Part shown: piece after piece, positions 1-6,933 of the stretch
Layout: every line of letters begins with the position of its first letter
How positions within the stretch are numbered: the stretch's first letter is position 1
Source: an uncultured bacterium
GTDB taxonomy: Bacteria > Cyanobacteriota > Vampirovibrionia > Gastranaerophilales > Gastranaerophilaceae
Reading direction: 5' to 3'
DNA length: 18,315 bases
NCBI GenBank assembly: GCA_949299435.1
Contig: CASGAK010000053.1
Coordinates: forward strand, 1 to 18,315
Program-made: the position numbers and the translations under genes
The notes under the pieces: model-generated
Seen by the model: the letters and a program-made list of their open reading frames with translations, nothing else
Databases searched by the model: none
Told to the model about the DNA's origin: nothing

Positions 1-48
1 ATGACAACTATAGGTTACGAAAAAAGACATAATGAAATTGTACAATAA
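1..48 (+). CDS. possible 3' end of an upstream gene (partial)
   Basis: Frame 1 is open from the window edge to a TAA at 46-48, and the other two + frames are closed here. The stop lies 9 bases before the pheS start, with the pheS Shine-Dalgarno in the gap, which is operon-like spacing. The visible tail (TTIGYEKRHNEIVQ) is too short to recognise. It does not look like the ribosomal protein L20 C-terminus that often precedes pheS. Sixteen open codons are weak evidence on their own. Confidence 0.3.
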   Translation: MTTIGYEKRHNEIVQ

Positions 49-57
49 GAGGCGGAT

Positions 58-1092
58 ATGAAAGAACAACTGGAAAAAATTTATGCTAATGCAAATGCTG
101 ATATCGAAAAATCAGTATCAATAAATGATTTGGAAGAAGTTAAAAACAAATACCTGAGTCGTAAAGGTGAATTTAACGAAATTAAGAAAAATTTAAAAAA
201 CCTTTCTGATGAAGATAAAAGAATTGTAGGCTCATTAGCAAATGAGATTACGCAAAAACTTGAAAAATCAATAAAAGTAAAATATGATGAGTTTTACAAA
301 AAAGAGCTTGATGCAAAACTTTTAAAAGAGAAAATTGATATTACACTACCTGGGAAATTTACGAGAATGGGTAAAGCACACCCTTTGACGACAACAACAA
401 ATGAAATAGTATCAATTTTCCAAAGTTTAGGATTTTCAGTGGTATCAGACAGTCAATCACCTGAGGTGGAAACTGAATATTATAACTTTGATGCATTGAA
501 TGTTCCCAAAGATCACCCCGCACGCGATATGCAGGATACGTTCTATGTAAAACACGCATCAAACGTTATTTTGAGAAGCCAAACTTCTGGAGCTCAAATT
601 CACGCGATGGAAGGTAAAAACCCTCCTATCAGAATTATTGCCCCAGGCCGAGTTTACAGAAACGAAAATATCAACGCTCGTAAAAATAACTTTTTCCACC
701 AAATTGAAGGATTATACGTAGATAAAGACGTAACTTTCGGTGACTTAAAAGGAATTTTGAACGAATTTATAAGAATATATTTCGGTGCAAGCAGACCGAC
801 AAGATTTAGAAACAGTTTTTTCCCGTTCACGGAGCCTTCTGCTGAAATTGATGTACAATGTATTATGTGCGAAGGCAAAGGCTGCAGAACCTGCTCAGGT
901 ACAGGCTGGTTAGAAATTTTAGGTGCAGGTATGGTGGACCCGAATGTATTGAAAAATGTAGGCATTGACCCTGATGTATATTCAGGTTTCGCATTCGGTA
1001 TGGGTGTCGAAAGACTCGCTATGCTTAAATATGCAATTGATGATATCAGATTATTCTTTAATAATGATGAAAGATTTTTAAATCAGTTTTAA
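58..1092 (+). CDS. pheS: phenylalanine--tRNA ligase alpha subunit
   Basis: This is the catalytic alpha subunit of the cytoplasmic alpha2-beta2 Phe-tRNA synthetase, which charges tRNA-Phe with phenylalanine using ATP. The 344-residue length is normal for the family. Residues 1-90 are a charged N-terminal coiled-coil arm that would contact tRNA. The class II core follows, with motif 2 around 195-218 (APGRVYRNENINARKNNFFH) and motif 3 around 310-323 (GFAFGMGVERLAML). A CxxC-x4-CxxC cluster at 268-279 precedes GTGWLEILGAGMV, as in Bacillus-type PheS. The start is supported by AAGAGG at 47-52, five bases before ATG. A strong terminator follows immediately, so the beta-subunit gene pheT is not co-transcribed downstream. 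Separate pheS and pheT also occur in cyanobacteria. Confidence 0.97.
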   Translation: MKEQLEKIYANANADIEKSVSINDLEEVKNKYLSRKGEFNEIKKNLKNLSDEDKRIVGSLANEITQKLEKSIKVKYDEFYKKELDAKLLKEKIDITLPGKFTRMGKAHPLTTTTNEIVSIFQSLGFSVVSDSQSPEVETEYYNFDALNVPKDHPARDMQDTFYVKHASNVILRSQTSGAQIHAMEGKNPPIRIIAPGRVYRNENINARKNNFFHQIEGLYVDKDVTFGDLKGILNEFIRIYFGASRPTRFRNSFFPFTEPSAEIDVQCIMCEGKGCRTCSGTGWLEILGAGMVDPNVLKNVGIDPDVYSGFAFGMGVERLAMLKYAIDDIRLFFNNDERFLNQF

Positions 1093-1106
1093 TAAATAAA
1101 TTAAAT

Positions 1107-1141
1107 AAAAAAGAACGGCTTATAAAAAGCCGTTCTTTTTT
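1107..1141. terminator. bidirectional intrinsic terminator between pheS and the pseudopilin gene
   Basis: A perfect inverted repeat (core AAGAACGGCT at 1111-1120 and AGCCGTTCTT at 1128-1137) is flanked by A-runs on the left and T-runs on the right. It therefore works as a hairpin plus U-tract in both directions. It lies 15 bases after the pheS stop and touches the stop codon of the convergent pseudopilin gene at 1140-1142, so it can end both transcripts. Confidence 0.92.
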
Positions 1142-1877
1142 ATTCGGGTAAATTTTTCCAATACCTCTTTTTTTCATTATCGGGATTTATATCATTCATT
1201 GCATAATATGAACAACCTACACCATTTGCTTGTTGATTTGAGTGAATTGAACAAGGATATCCTGCAACTTCCGGCCAGCGTTGATCTTCCAATTCATCAT
1301 CTGTATATAGTTTCGACATATTTACCGGTTTTACAGAATCTTGACTATCTACTTCAAATGTAAAAACATCAAAGCCATATCTGTTAGGCTTTTGATAAGG
1401 TCCGTTTGTATCAACTTCTAAAAATATTCTACCTGAATTTATTACAAATCCTACACTTGAGCCATCAGGTAAAATACGAAGCGGTCTTGGACAACCTGTC
1501 ATTACTGTATTATCAGTGCTATCAGCTTTACAACCGGTATAAAAAGTTTTACTGTTACTGTAATTTGTAATTATATAATTATCAGCAATATTCACAACTC
1601 CTAAATTTTTATAAAATACCCTTTTAAAATCATCTGCAAAAGGATATTTTTTATTTACCGCATCGTAAATTGTAAAAACTTGCTTTAAATTTGTTATTCC
1701 TAATTCATTTTGCGTCATAAGATAAGCCTTTGATAAATTGGAATAGGATTTTTTGAAAGCGGTTTCCAGTACTTTTGCCTGATAATTCTTTATCAATTGA
1801 GGAATTGTCAAAGCCGCTATTATTCCAATTACTCCTAAAGTAATCAGTACCTCTGCCATTGTAAATGCTCGTTTCAT
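1140..1877 (-). CDS. type II secretion / type IV pilin-like secreted pseudopilin
   Basis: The 245-residue product starts with a class III (prepilin) signal: MKRA then FTMAEVLITLGVIGIIAALT. Cleavage would fall before Phe5, with Glu at mature position 5 (residue 9) followed by the hydrophobic helix that anchors or assembles the pilin. The residue before the cleavage site is Ala rather than the usual Gly. The C-terminal part carries LPDGSS at 136-141, VDTNG at 155-159 and GFDVF at 168-172, the pattern of minor pseudopilins in this lineage. Cys116, 129, 209 and 222 could form two disulphides after export. AAAGGAAG at 1882-1889 is a well placed Shine-Dalgarno. The gene is divergent from an XRE regulator whose likely operators overlap its promoter. 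The substrate or filament role cannot be told from sequence, and no secretion machinery gene is nearby. Confidence 0.88.
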   Translation of the reverse strand: MKRAFTMAEVLITLGVIGIIAALTIPQLIKNYQAKVLETAFKKSYSNLSKAYLMTQNELGITNLKQVFTIYDAVNKKYPFADDFKRVFYKNLGVVNIADNYIITNYSNSKTFYTGCKADSTDNTVMTGCPRPLRILPDGSSVGFVINSGRIFLEVDTNGPYQKPNRYGFDVFTFEVDSQDSVKPVNMSKLYTDDELEDQRWPEVAGYPCSIHSNQQANGVGCSYYAMNDINPDNEKKRYWKNLPE

Positions 1878-1911
1878 TATACTTCCTTTCTTACATCAAC
1901 TTATCCATCTA

Positions 1912-1940
1912 TTTATATTGTATTACATCATGTTTATCAA
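1912..1940 (-). promoter_or_regulatory. promoter of the pseudopilin gene
   Basis: Read on the - strand there is TTGATA (complement of 1935-1940), a 17-base spacer and TATAAA (complement of 1912-1917). Each hexamer matches the sigma-70 consensus at 5 of 6 positions. Transcription would begin near 1905, giving a leader of about 28 bases that contains the Shine-Dalgarno. Confidence 0.62.
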
Positions 1941-1962
1941 TGCAATACATCAATTTTATGAT
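1934..1962 (+). promoter_or_regulatory. candidate promoter of the XRE regulator gene
   Basis: TTATCA (1934-1939, 4 of 6), a 17-base spacer and TATGAT (1957-1962, 5 of 6) lie upstream of the XRE gene. The -35 overlaps the -35 of the pseudopilin promoter on the other strand, so the two promoters are back to back and may compete for polymerase. Confidence 0.42.
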
Positions 1963-2008
1963 GTGTCACATTCTTTTAAAATTAAAAGAAAAAAGGTTAA
2001 ATTTTATT

Positions 2009-2326
2009 ATGGATCTTAAAAAAAAATTCGGCAAAAAACTAAGAGAACTACGCATAGCAAAAATGCTCACTCAAGAGACTGTAGCAGAGCTTATTGATAT
2101 TAAGCCCGAAAATTATTCAAGAATAGAAAACGGACTTTCGTTTCCTAAGCCTGAAAATATAGTAAAATTAGGTAAAGTATTGGATGTCGAAGTCGCAGAA
2201 CTCTTTCAGTTTTCTCATCTAAACGATTACGATAAAATTCTGGAAAATATTATTGATAAACTAAAAAAAGACAAAGATACAACGATTATAACTTATAAAT
2301 TCCTGAAAAGTTTAGGAAAATTGTAA
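2009..2326 (+). CDS. small XRE-family HTH transcriptional regulator
   Basis: This is a 105-residue Cro/C1-type DNA-binding protein. Residues 4-65 form the HTH_3 fold: KKLRELRIAKMLTQETVAEL, then IDIKPENYSRIENGLSFP with the recognition helix, then EVAELFQF. The last 35 residues are charged and helical and may serve for dimerisation. The frame is open upstream to 1865, but that extension (Cys- and Tyr-rich, YLYCITSCL) looks like translated promoter DNA. ATG 2009 follows AAAAGG at 1991-1996 (spacing about 12, a little long) and begins MDLKKKFGKKLREL, a typical XRE N-terminus. It is divergent from the pseudopilin gene and probably autoregulated through the shared TACATCA sites. It ends one base before the stop of the convergent isomerase gene, with no visible terminator. 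Confidence 0.85.
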   Translation: MDLKKKFGKKLRELRIAKMLTQETVAELIDIKPENYSRIENGLSFPKPENIVKLGKVLDVEVAELFQFSHLNDYDKILENIIDKLKKDKDTTIITYKFLKSLGKL

Positions 2327-2327
2327 T

Positions 2328-3386
2328 CTATTTTACAACTTTATTTAGCCCATGAGGCTTGTCTACATTACGTTTTAATTTTTTCGCGATTTCCAAAGCT
2401 AACAACTGGATTACAACGACTAGAGCAAAAGATTTTACGATAGGACTTTCACAAGTTATATTTATATTAAAATCTGCACTGACTTTTTCGTTGGAATTAC
2501 CTATAATACAAAGAATTGTATTGTAATCCTCTTTTATTTTATTTAAATTTTTTATCGCAGTATAACTTAAATCTTCAACATTTATGTGGATTTGTGCAAT
2601 TTTATTATTCATAACCGCGACATGTCCATGCATAAATTCACCTAAAATACTTGAATATACATTTATATAAGATGTTTCTTTAATTTTCAAAGAAGCCTCT
2701 TTTGCTATCGCGTAAGATATTCCATCAGCTGTGGTTACTAAATTTTTGTATTCAGAAAGACATTTAGCGACATCTTTAATTTTATCCTGCTGAGCATAAG
2801 CCGCATTTATATATTGCGGTAAAAGTTTTAATTGAGCTAAATTTTCTGAAATATCAATCCCTTTTCGTAGTGCATATTTTAGGACAAGCAAAGTGCAGCA
2901 AAGCATTTGAGCTGTTAATGACTTTGTCGCAGCTATACTTTTTTCCTCTCCGGCACAACAGTCAATTTTATAATCAGAAGCATTCCAAATTGTCGAGTCT
3001 TTCTTATTGGTAATGCAAAGCGTTCTCATGCCATATTCTTTTGCTTTATTTAATGCTTTATTAGTATCAGAAGTCTCTCCTGATTGCGTTATGAAAACAT
3101 ATAAAATTTCATTTCCGTGAGGCACTACTGATTTAAGCAAAAATTCACTTGAATAAATAGCACGTGCCTCAATATCCGCAATATTTCCAAACAAATCTGC
3201 GGTATATCTGGCACAATGATAAGAAGAGCCGCTCGCAACCAAAACGAATTTTTTTATATCAGCAGGGACTTCAAATTTTATATTATCATCATCTGAAACA
3301 TGCACAGAAAGAAGATTTTCAAGCACGTTCCCCTGCTCAAAAATTTCTTCTTCCATACTAGATTTTTTTTCTTCTTTAAAAAGCAT
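2328..3386 (-). CDS. SIS-domain sugar-phosphate isomerase/deaminase, GlmS-like without the glutaminase domain
   Basis: The 352-residue protein aligns by eye to the C-terminal isomerase half of glucosamine-6-phosphate synthase and has no N-terminal amidotransferase domain. It opens with MEEEIFEQ (11-18). SIS domain 1 has ASGSSYH (51-57), SEF (80-82), TQSGETSDT (100-108) and EKSIAATKSLTAQ (148-160). SIS domain 2 has KIKETSY (234-240) and EFMHGH (250-255). The equivalents of the GlmS catalytic Glu488 (E237), His504 (H253) and C-terminal Lys603 (K349, in GLNKVV) are all present, so it is probably active. Without a glutaminase half it would more likely act as an ammonia-dependent or deaminating enzyme like archaeal GlmD or NagB-II, or as another sugar-phosphate isomerase. 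It begins 15 bases after the gatB stop, with AAGG at 3397-3400, and is probably co-transcribed with gatB. Confidence 0.85.
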   Translation of the reverse strand: MLFKEEKKSSMEEEIFEQGNVLENLLSVHVSDDDNIKFEVPADIKKFVLVASGSSYHCARYTADLFGNIADIEARAIYSSEFLLKSVVPHGNEILYVFITQSGETSDTNKALNKAKEYGMRTLCITNKKDSTIWNASDYKIDCCAGEEKSIAATKSLTAQMLCCTLLVLKYALRKGIDISENLAQLKLLPQYINAAYAQQDKIKDVAKCLSEYKNLVTTADGISYAIAKEASLKIKETSYINVYSSILGEFMHGHVAVMNNKIAQIHINVEDLSYTAIKNLNKIKEDYNTILCIIGNSNEKVSADFNINITCESPIVKSFALVVVIQLLALEIAKKLKRNVDKPHGLNKVVK

Positions 3387-3401
3387 TATGAATTAACCTT
3401 A

Positions 3402-4844
3402 TTACCCAAGAATTTCTTTCAACAAATCATTTACAGCCTTAGGATTTGCTCGACCTTTTGTTTCTTTCATAACTTGTCCGACAAAGAATCCAAGTAATTG
3501 AGTTTTTCCGCCTTTATATGCTTCAACTTGTTGAGGATTAGCTTCAACTACTTTTTGTACAATTTTTTTAATAGCACTTTCATCTGTAATTTGGCTTAGA
3601 CCGCGTTCTTCAACAATTGATGATGCCTTTTCACCGGTTTTCATCATATCAATTATTATTTGTTTACCGATATTATTTGAAATTGTATTCTTTTCAATCA
3701 ATGAAATTAACTCAGCAAGGTTTTCAGGAGTAAGTTTGGTATCTGCAATTTCAATATGTTCTTCTTTCAAATATGCAGCAATTTCTCCCATTATAAAGTT
3801 TACTGCGATTTTAGGAGTAACACCTAATTTTAAGACTTCATCAAAAAATAGTGCAAGTCCCATTTGCTCAACTATTACAGAAGCGTCGTACTCACTAAGA
3901 CCTAGACCCATATATCTTTGGCGTTTTGCCTCAGGTAATTCAGGCATTCTGTCTTTTATTTCTTGTACCCATTCACGTGATATTTGCAAAGGCATCAAGT
4001 CAGGCTCAGGGAAATATCTGTAATCATGAGCATCTTCTTTTCCTCTCATAGATTTTGTTTCTCTTGCGTTGTCGTCCCAAAGTCTTGTTTCTTGTACAAC
4101 TTCTCCGCCTTCTTCTACTATTTCTATTTGTCTGTCAATTTCATATTCTATAGCTCTTTGCAATGCTGAAAAACTGTTTACGTTTTTAATTTCTGCACGT
4201 GTGCCGAATACTTTTGAGCCTTTAGGCATAATTGAAATATTAGCGTCACATCTCATTGAGCCTTCTTCCAAGTTTCCGTCGCATACACCGATATAGCGAA
4301 CAATATTACGCAATTCTTCCATATACATTCTTGCTTCTTCAGCACTTCTCATATCAGGCTCTGATACTATTTCCAATAAAGGAGTTCCCGCTCTGTTTAA
4401 GTCAACCAAAGAATAGCTGGAGCCCGCAAGTCCTGCAGCACCTGCGTGTACTAATTTTCCTGCATCTTCTTCCAAGTGAGCACGGGTAATTCCTATTCTT
4501 TTACCTTTTATATCAATATGACCATTCACACAAATCGGCTCATCATATTGTGATATTTGATATCCTTTTGGCAAATCAGGATAAAAATACTGTTTTCTGT
4601 CAAACTTACAGCGTTCTGGGATTTCACAGTTAAGAGCAAGTCCGGTCAAAATTCCCATATTCACAACTTCTTTGTTTAATACTGGCAACACACCCGGCAT
4701 TCCTAGTGTAATAGGACTTGTTTCAGAATTAGGTTCTTTACCGAATTCCGTTCCGTCCGGGGCAAATATTTTTGACTTTGTTTTCAATTGTGCATGGACT
4801 TCCAATCCTATGACAACTTCATACTTATCTCTTAAACTTTCCAT
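3402..4844 (-). CDS. gatB: Asp-tRNA(Asn)/Glu-tRNA(Gln) amidotransferase subunit B
   Basis: Subunit B of the GatCAB amidotransferase binds mischarged Glu-tRNA(Gln) or Asp-tRNA(Asn) and, with GatA and GatC, converts it to the Gln or Asn form in the cytoplasm. The 480 residues match the usual length. Diagnostic stretches are VIGLEVHAQL near the start, DRKQYFYPDLPKGYQISQYD, HLEEDAGK, DLNRAGTPLLEIVSEPDMRS and SMRCDANIS, followed by the helical YqeY-like tail domain ending PKAVNDLLKEIL. The start is fixed by AAGGAGA (complement of 4849-4855) a few bases before ATG. gatA and gatC are not in the window. The next gene on the strand is a GlmS-like isomerase with which it has no obvious metabolic link. 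Confidence 0.97.
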   Translation of the reverse strand: MESLRDKYEVVIGLEVHAQLKTKSKIFAPDGTEFGKEPNSETSPITLGMPGVLPVLNKEVVNMGILTGLALNCEIPERCKFDRKQYFYPDLPKGYQISQYDEPICVNGHIDIKGKRIGITRAHLEEDAGKLVHAGAAGLAGSSYSLVDLNRAGTPLLEIVSEPDMRSAEEARMYMEELRNIVRYIGVCDGNLEEGSMRCDANISIMPKGSKVFGTRAEIKNVNSFSALQRAIEYEIDRQIEIVEEGGEVVQETRLWDDNARETKSMRGKEDAHDYRYFPEPDLMPLQISREWVQEIKDRMPELPEAKRQRYMGLGLSEYDASVIVEQMGLALFFDEVLKLGVTPKIAVNFIMGEIAAYLKEEHIEIADTKLTPENLAELISLIEKNTISNNIGKQIIIDMMKTGEKASSIVEERGLSQITDESAIKKIVQKVVEANPQQVEAYKGGKTQLLGFFVGQVMKETKGRANPKAVNDLLKEILG

Positions 4845-4872
4845 GGTTTCTCCTTATATATCGACTGTTTTT

Positions 4873-4900
4873 ATTATTATTATCGCTATTTTGCTGACAA
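4873..4900 (-). promoter_or_regulatory. candidate promoter of gatB
   Basis: On the - strand TTGTCA (complement of 4895-4900), a 16-base spacer and AATAAT (complement of 4873-4878) lie about 28 bases upstream of the gatB start. No terminator is visible between the SPOR gene stop at 4953 and gatB. This promoter may therefore add to, rather than replace, read-through from the upstream operon. Confidence 0.35.
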
Positions 4901-4952
4901 GTAACAACTTCTCATAAATATTTTATCACAAAGAAAATCTTTAAGGCAAAAT

Positions 4953-5693
4953 CTATTCAGCAACAACTCGTGCTGGAAAATTATTTTTCAACAAATCATT
5001 CGCTGCAGATTGTGCTTTTTCAGCTGAGCTGTATGAGCCTGCTTGGAGTGTATAAGTGCCGTTTAAGTTTTTAACAAAGGTACTTACGCCAGCATTTGAT
5101 TCTGAAATTATACCCTTTGCAACTTCAGCCTGCTCTGCTGAAGTATAACTGCCTACATATACTTTATAAACTTTTGTAGATTGTATCGGCACTGGTGCCT
5201 GTGAAATTTTATTTTGTGACATATCCTGTTGTTGGACTGTTGTTTGTGGTTCTGCTTGCTGTACATGTTTTTCTGCCTGGATAATCTTTTGAGGCTCGTT
5301 ATGCTCTAGAAATATCGGGGCTTCCTCTTGGACTTTCAAAGGCTCCTCTTGAGGCTTTTTCTCGGGGATAGTAACTTTCTCGTCCAGTTCTGGTGAAAAC
5401 ATTTGACTTTCTTTCTCTGCAAGTCCGTTATCTTCATCTTGAATTTGTTTCAGGCGATCATCAACATTACCACGGATTACACCTTCCTCTTCATAAGTGA
5501 CTTCTGGCTCATCTCCAATAGCTATATCTACATCTGGAGACATTACTTTTGCCATTCCCAAAAAAGCCAACAGTAATATAAAAAATGCTGAGACAAATAA
5601 TACTAAACTTCTAAACGGCTTTTTAGAAAGTCGTTTTTTATATTCTCTATAAGTTATATGTTCAGGATTCACTATCTGTTTCGGTTCCTCCAT
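4953..5693 (-). CDS. membrane-anchored SPOR-domain protein
   Basis: The 246-residue bitopic envelope protein has a cytoplasmic N-terminus, one transmembrane helix at about 29-50 (SLVLFVSAFFILLLAFLGMA), then a Glu/Gln/Pro-rich linker of about 120 residues outside the membrane. The C-terminal SPOR domain (about 174-246) shows the two typical half-repeats, VYVGSYTSAEQAE and LQAGSYSSAEKAQSAANDLL. SPOR domains bind peptidoglycan stripped of stem peptides at division sites, so a division or wall-remodelling role is likely. A GTG at 5699 overlaps the upstream stop, but the strong AAGAGGAG at 5701-5708 is too close to it and sits 7 bases from ATG 5693, which I take as the start. It is the last gene of the HEAT/queC/DUF366-like/SPOR string. 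Confidence 0.87.
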   Translation of the reverse strand: MEEPKQIVNPEHITYREYKKRLSKKPFRSLVLFVSAFFILLLAFLGMAKVMSPDVDIAIGDEPEVTYEEEGVIRGNVDDRLKQIQDEDNGLAEKESQMFSPELDEKVTIPEKKPQEEPLKVQEEAPIFLEHNEPQKIIQAEKHVQQAEPQTTVQQQDMSQNKISQAPVPIQSTKVYKVYVGSYTSAEQAEVAKGIISESNAGVSTFVKNLNGTYTLQAGSYSSAEKAQSAANDLLKNNFPARVVAE

Positions 5694-5695
5694 TG

Positions 5696-6250
5696 TCACA
5701 CTCCTCTTACTTTTGTACTCGCAAGTATTATATCTTCTAATTCTTTTGTATATTTTTCCATTATTTCAATTGCTAATTCTTTCACATCAGAAATACCTAA
5801 ATCATTTTCTAATCCGCAAGCTCTCACCGGAGCTCCGTCTGAATTTATATTTATTCCTGTATGAATAAGTATTGAAGTTAAGGATTTCGTTGCTATTGAT
5901 ACGGTGAGCTTTTTGCCATCTATATATAAATCATCACCTGATCTTTCAACTTTTAATCCGCGACTTTCCAATGATTCTTTTATTATACAAATTAACAATC
6001 GCTGTCTGAATACACCTTCTATTAAGTCAACATTGAATTGCTCTGTAATAAAGCTCAACATGCTTTTGCTGTATATCGGCTCATTGTTTATGACATCTTC
6101 AATATCAACCATTTCTGACAGTTTCACTTCACATTCGCCAATAAAAGCAACTATTGAATCTCCTTGGATTTTAAAATTTTTATAAATCCAATGCGGTGCT
6201 AATTGATGACCTTCATATTTTATTTCTTTATTTATTAATTCATATTTCAT
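5696..6250 (-). CDS. DUF366-like protein of unknown function
   Basis: I assign this 184-residue soluble protein to the DUF366 family from memory of its conserved core; the assignment is not certain. The landmarks are GDDLYIDGKKLTVSIA at 105-120, IHTGINI at 129-135 and GAPVRACGL at 139-147. The layout, with a D-L/I-Y-V/I-D-G-K-K strand followed by a G-I-N strand, recalls the biotin/lipoate ligase fold. That suggests a small-molecule-binding or acyl-transfer-type protein, but no function is known to me. It starts 11 bases after the queC stop and its own stop overlaps the alternative start of the SPOR gene, so it belongs to the queC transcription unit. AAGAG at 6259-6263 is the Shine-Dalgarno. 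There is no signal peptide or membrane segment. Confidence 0.72.
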   Translation of the reverse strand: MKYELINKEIKYEGHQLAPHWIYKNFKIQGDSIVAFIGECEVKLSEMVDIEDVINNEPIYSKSMLSFITEQFNVDLIEGVFRQRLLICIIKESLESRGLKVERSGDDLYIDGKKLTVSIATKSLTSILIHTGININSDGAPVRACGLENDLGISDVKELAIEIMEKYTKELEDIILASTKVRGV

Positions 6251-6261
6251 AATAAATTCTC

Positions 6262-6933
6262 TTATTCTTCGAATAATTCTTTTACATACCTTGTATCATT
6301 ATTATACAACAAAGCATTTTTTAGTCTTGTACAGGATTCACACACTCCGCAGTGCCTCTCTCCGCCTTGATAACAGCTCCTTACGTATTCTAAAGGCATT
6401 GAGTTCTCTATGGCTTGTCTAACTATATCATTCTTATTTAAATTTAGCAAGGGTGCCATTACTTGAGGGTGTTTTTGGGTTGAATATTTAAACTCGTTAT
6501 TTATACTTTCTATAAACTCTTTGCTATTGTCTGAAAAAGTTCCTGCTTCTTCTTTATTTGCACCAATTATTATATAATCATAGCCCTCACTATCTGCAAA
6601 ACTTCCGGCTATGTTTAGGAATAATCCGTTTCTATTTGGTACCCATACATTTTTAGCACTTTCAACACTATCTGTAAGTTCTGTTCCTGTAGGGACTTTT
6701 GCATCAGAACACAGTGATGTATGTGTAATTTCTTTTAAAAAATCCAATTTGATTATTCTATGTTTCAATTTATAATAATCACACAACCTTGCCGAGGCTT
6801 CAATCTCTTGTTTTGAAGATTTTTGTCCATAATCAAATGTTAATGCCAATTGGACATCAAAACTAATTCTTGTCAATCCCAAACTTACAAGCGAATCAAG
6901 ACCGCCTGAGAGTAAAATTATTGATTTAGTCAT
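6262..6933 (-). CDS. queC: 7-cyano-7-deazaguanine (preQ0) synthase
   Basis: QueC converts 7-carboxy-7-deazaguanine to preQ0 with ATP and ammonia, in the pathway to queuosine in tRNA. The 223-residue product begins MTKSIILLSGGLDSLVSLGL, with the PP-loop SGGLDS at 9-14. FDYGQ (33-37) and VPNRNG (98-103) are also conserved. The zinc site is complete: Cys187, 195, 198 and 201 in SCYQGGERHCGVCESC. The frame is open to 6993, but ATG 6933 has AAAAAGGAG four bases upstream, and the longer N-terminus (KLVRKKNLHRN) is just the HEAT-gene 3' end read in another frame. It overlaps the HEAT-repeat gene by 8 bases (ATGACTAA), which suggests translational coupling. The other queuosine genes (queD, queE, folE, tgt) are not here. 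Confidence 0.95.
   Translation of the reverse strand: MTKSIILLSGGLDSLVSLGLTRISFDVQLALTFDYGQKSSKQEIEASARLCDYYKLKHRIIKLDFLKEITHTSLCSDAKVPTGTELTDSVESAKNVWVPNRNGLFLNIAGSFADSEGYDYIIIGANKEEAGTFSDNSKEFIESINNEFKYSTQKHPQVMAPLLNLNKNDIVRQAIENSMPLEYVRSCYQGGERHCGVCESCTRLKNALLYNNDTRYVKELFEE

Larger units (their letters stand above)
1892..1965. promoter_or_regulatory. repeated TACATCA sites, candidate XRE operators
   Basis: TACATCA occurs at 1892-1898, 1924-1930 and 1946-1952, with an inverted copy TGATGTG at 1959-1965. The starts are 32 and 22 bases apart, close to three and two helical turns, so the sites face the same side of the DNA. The first lies in the pseudopilin leader, the second in its promoter spacer, and the inverted pair 1946-1965 covers the XRE -10 box. 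This suggests one regulator controlling both genes. It is inferred from pattern only. Confidence 0.42.

Noticed and set aside
1865..2008. Longer N-terminus for the XRE regulator starting at 1865
   Set aside because: The extension overlaps the divergent pseudopilin start and both promoters, lacks a Shine-Dalgarno, and has non-protein-like composition. ATG 2009 begins a normal XRE protein.
2321..2338. TTGTAA / TTACAA inverted repeat between the convergent XRE and isomerase genes
   Set aside because: The 6-pair stem is almost all A-T and no T-run follows on either strand, so it is not a credible terminator. The two genes end one base apart with no visible terminator.
4069..4489. Open frames on the + strand inside gatB
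   Set aside because: They are antisense to a clearly conserved gatB, have no ribosome sites, and encode low-complexity Ser/Phe/Leu-rich sequence.
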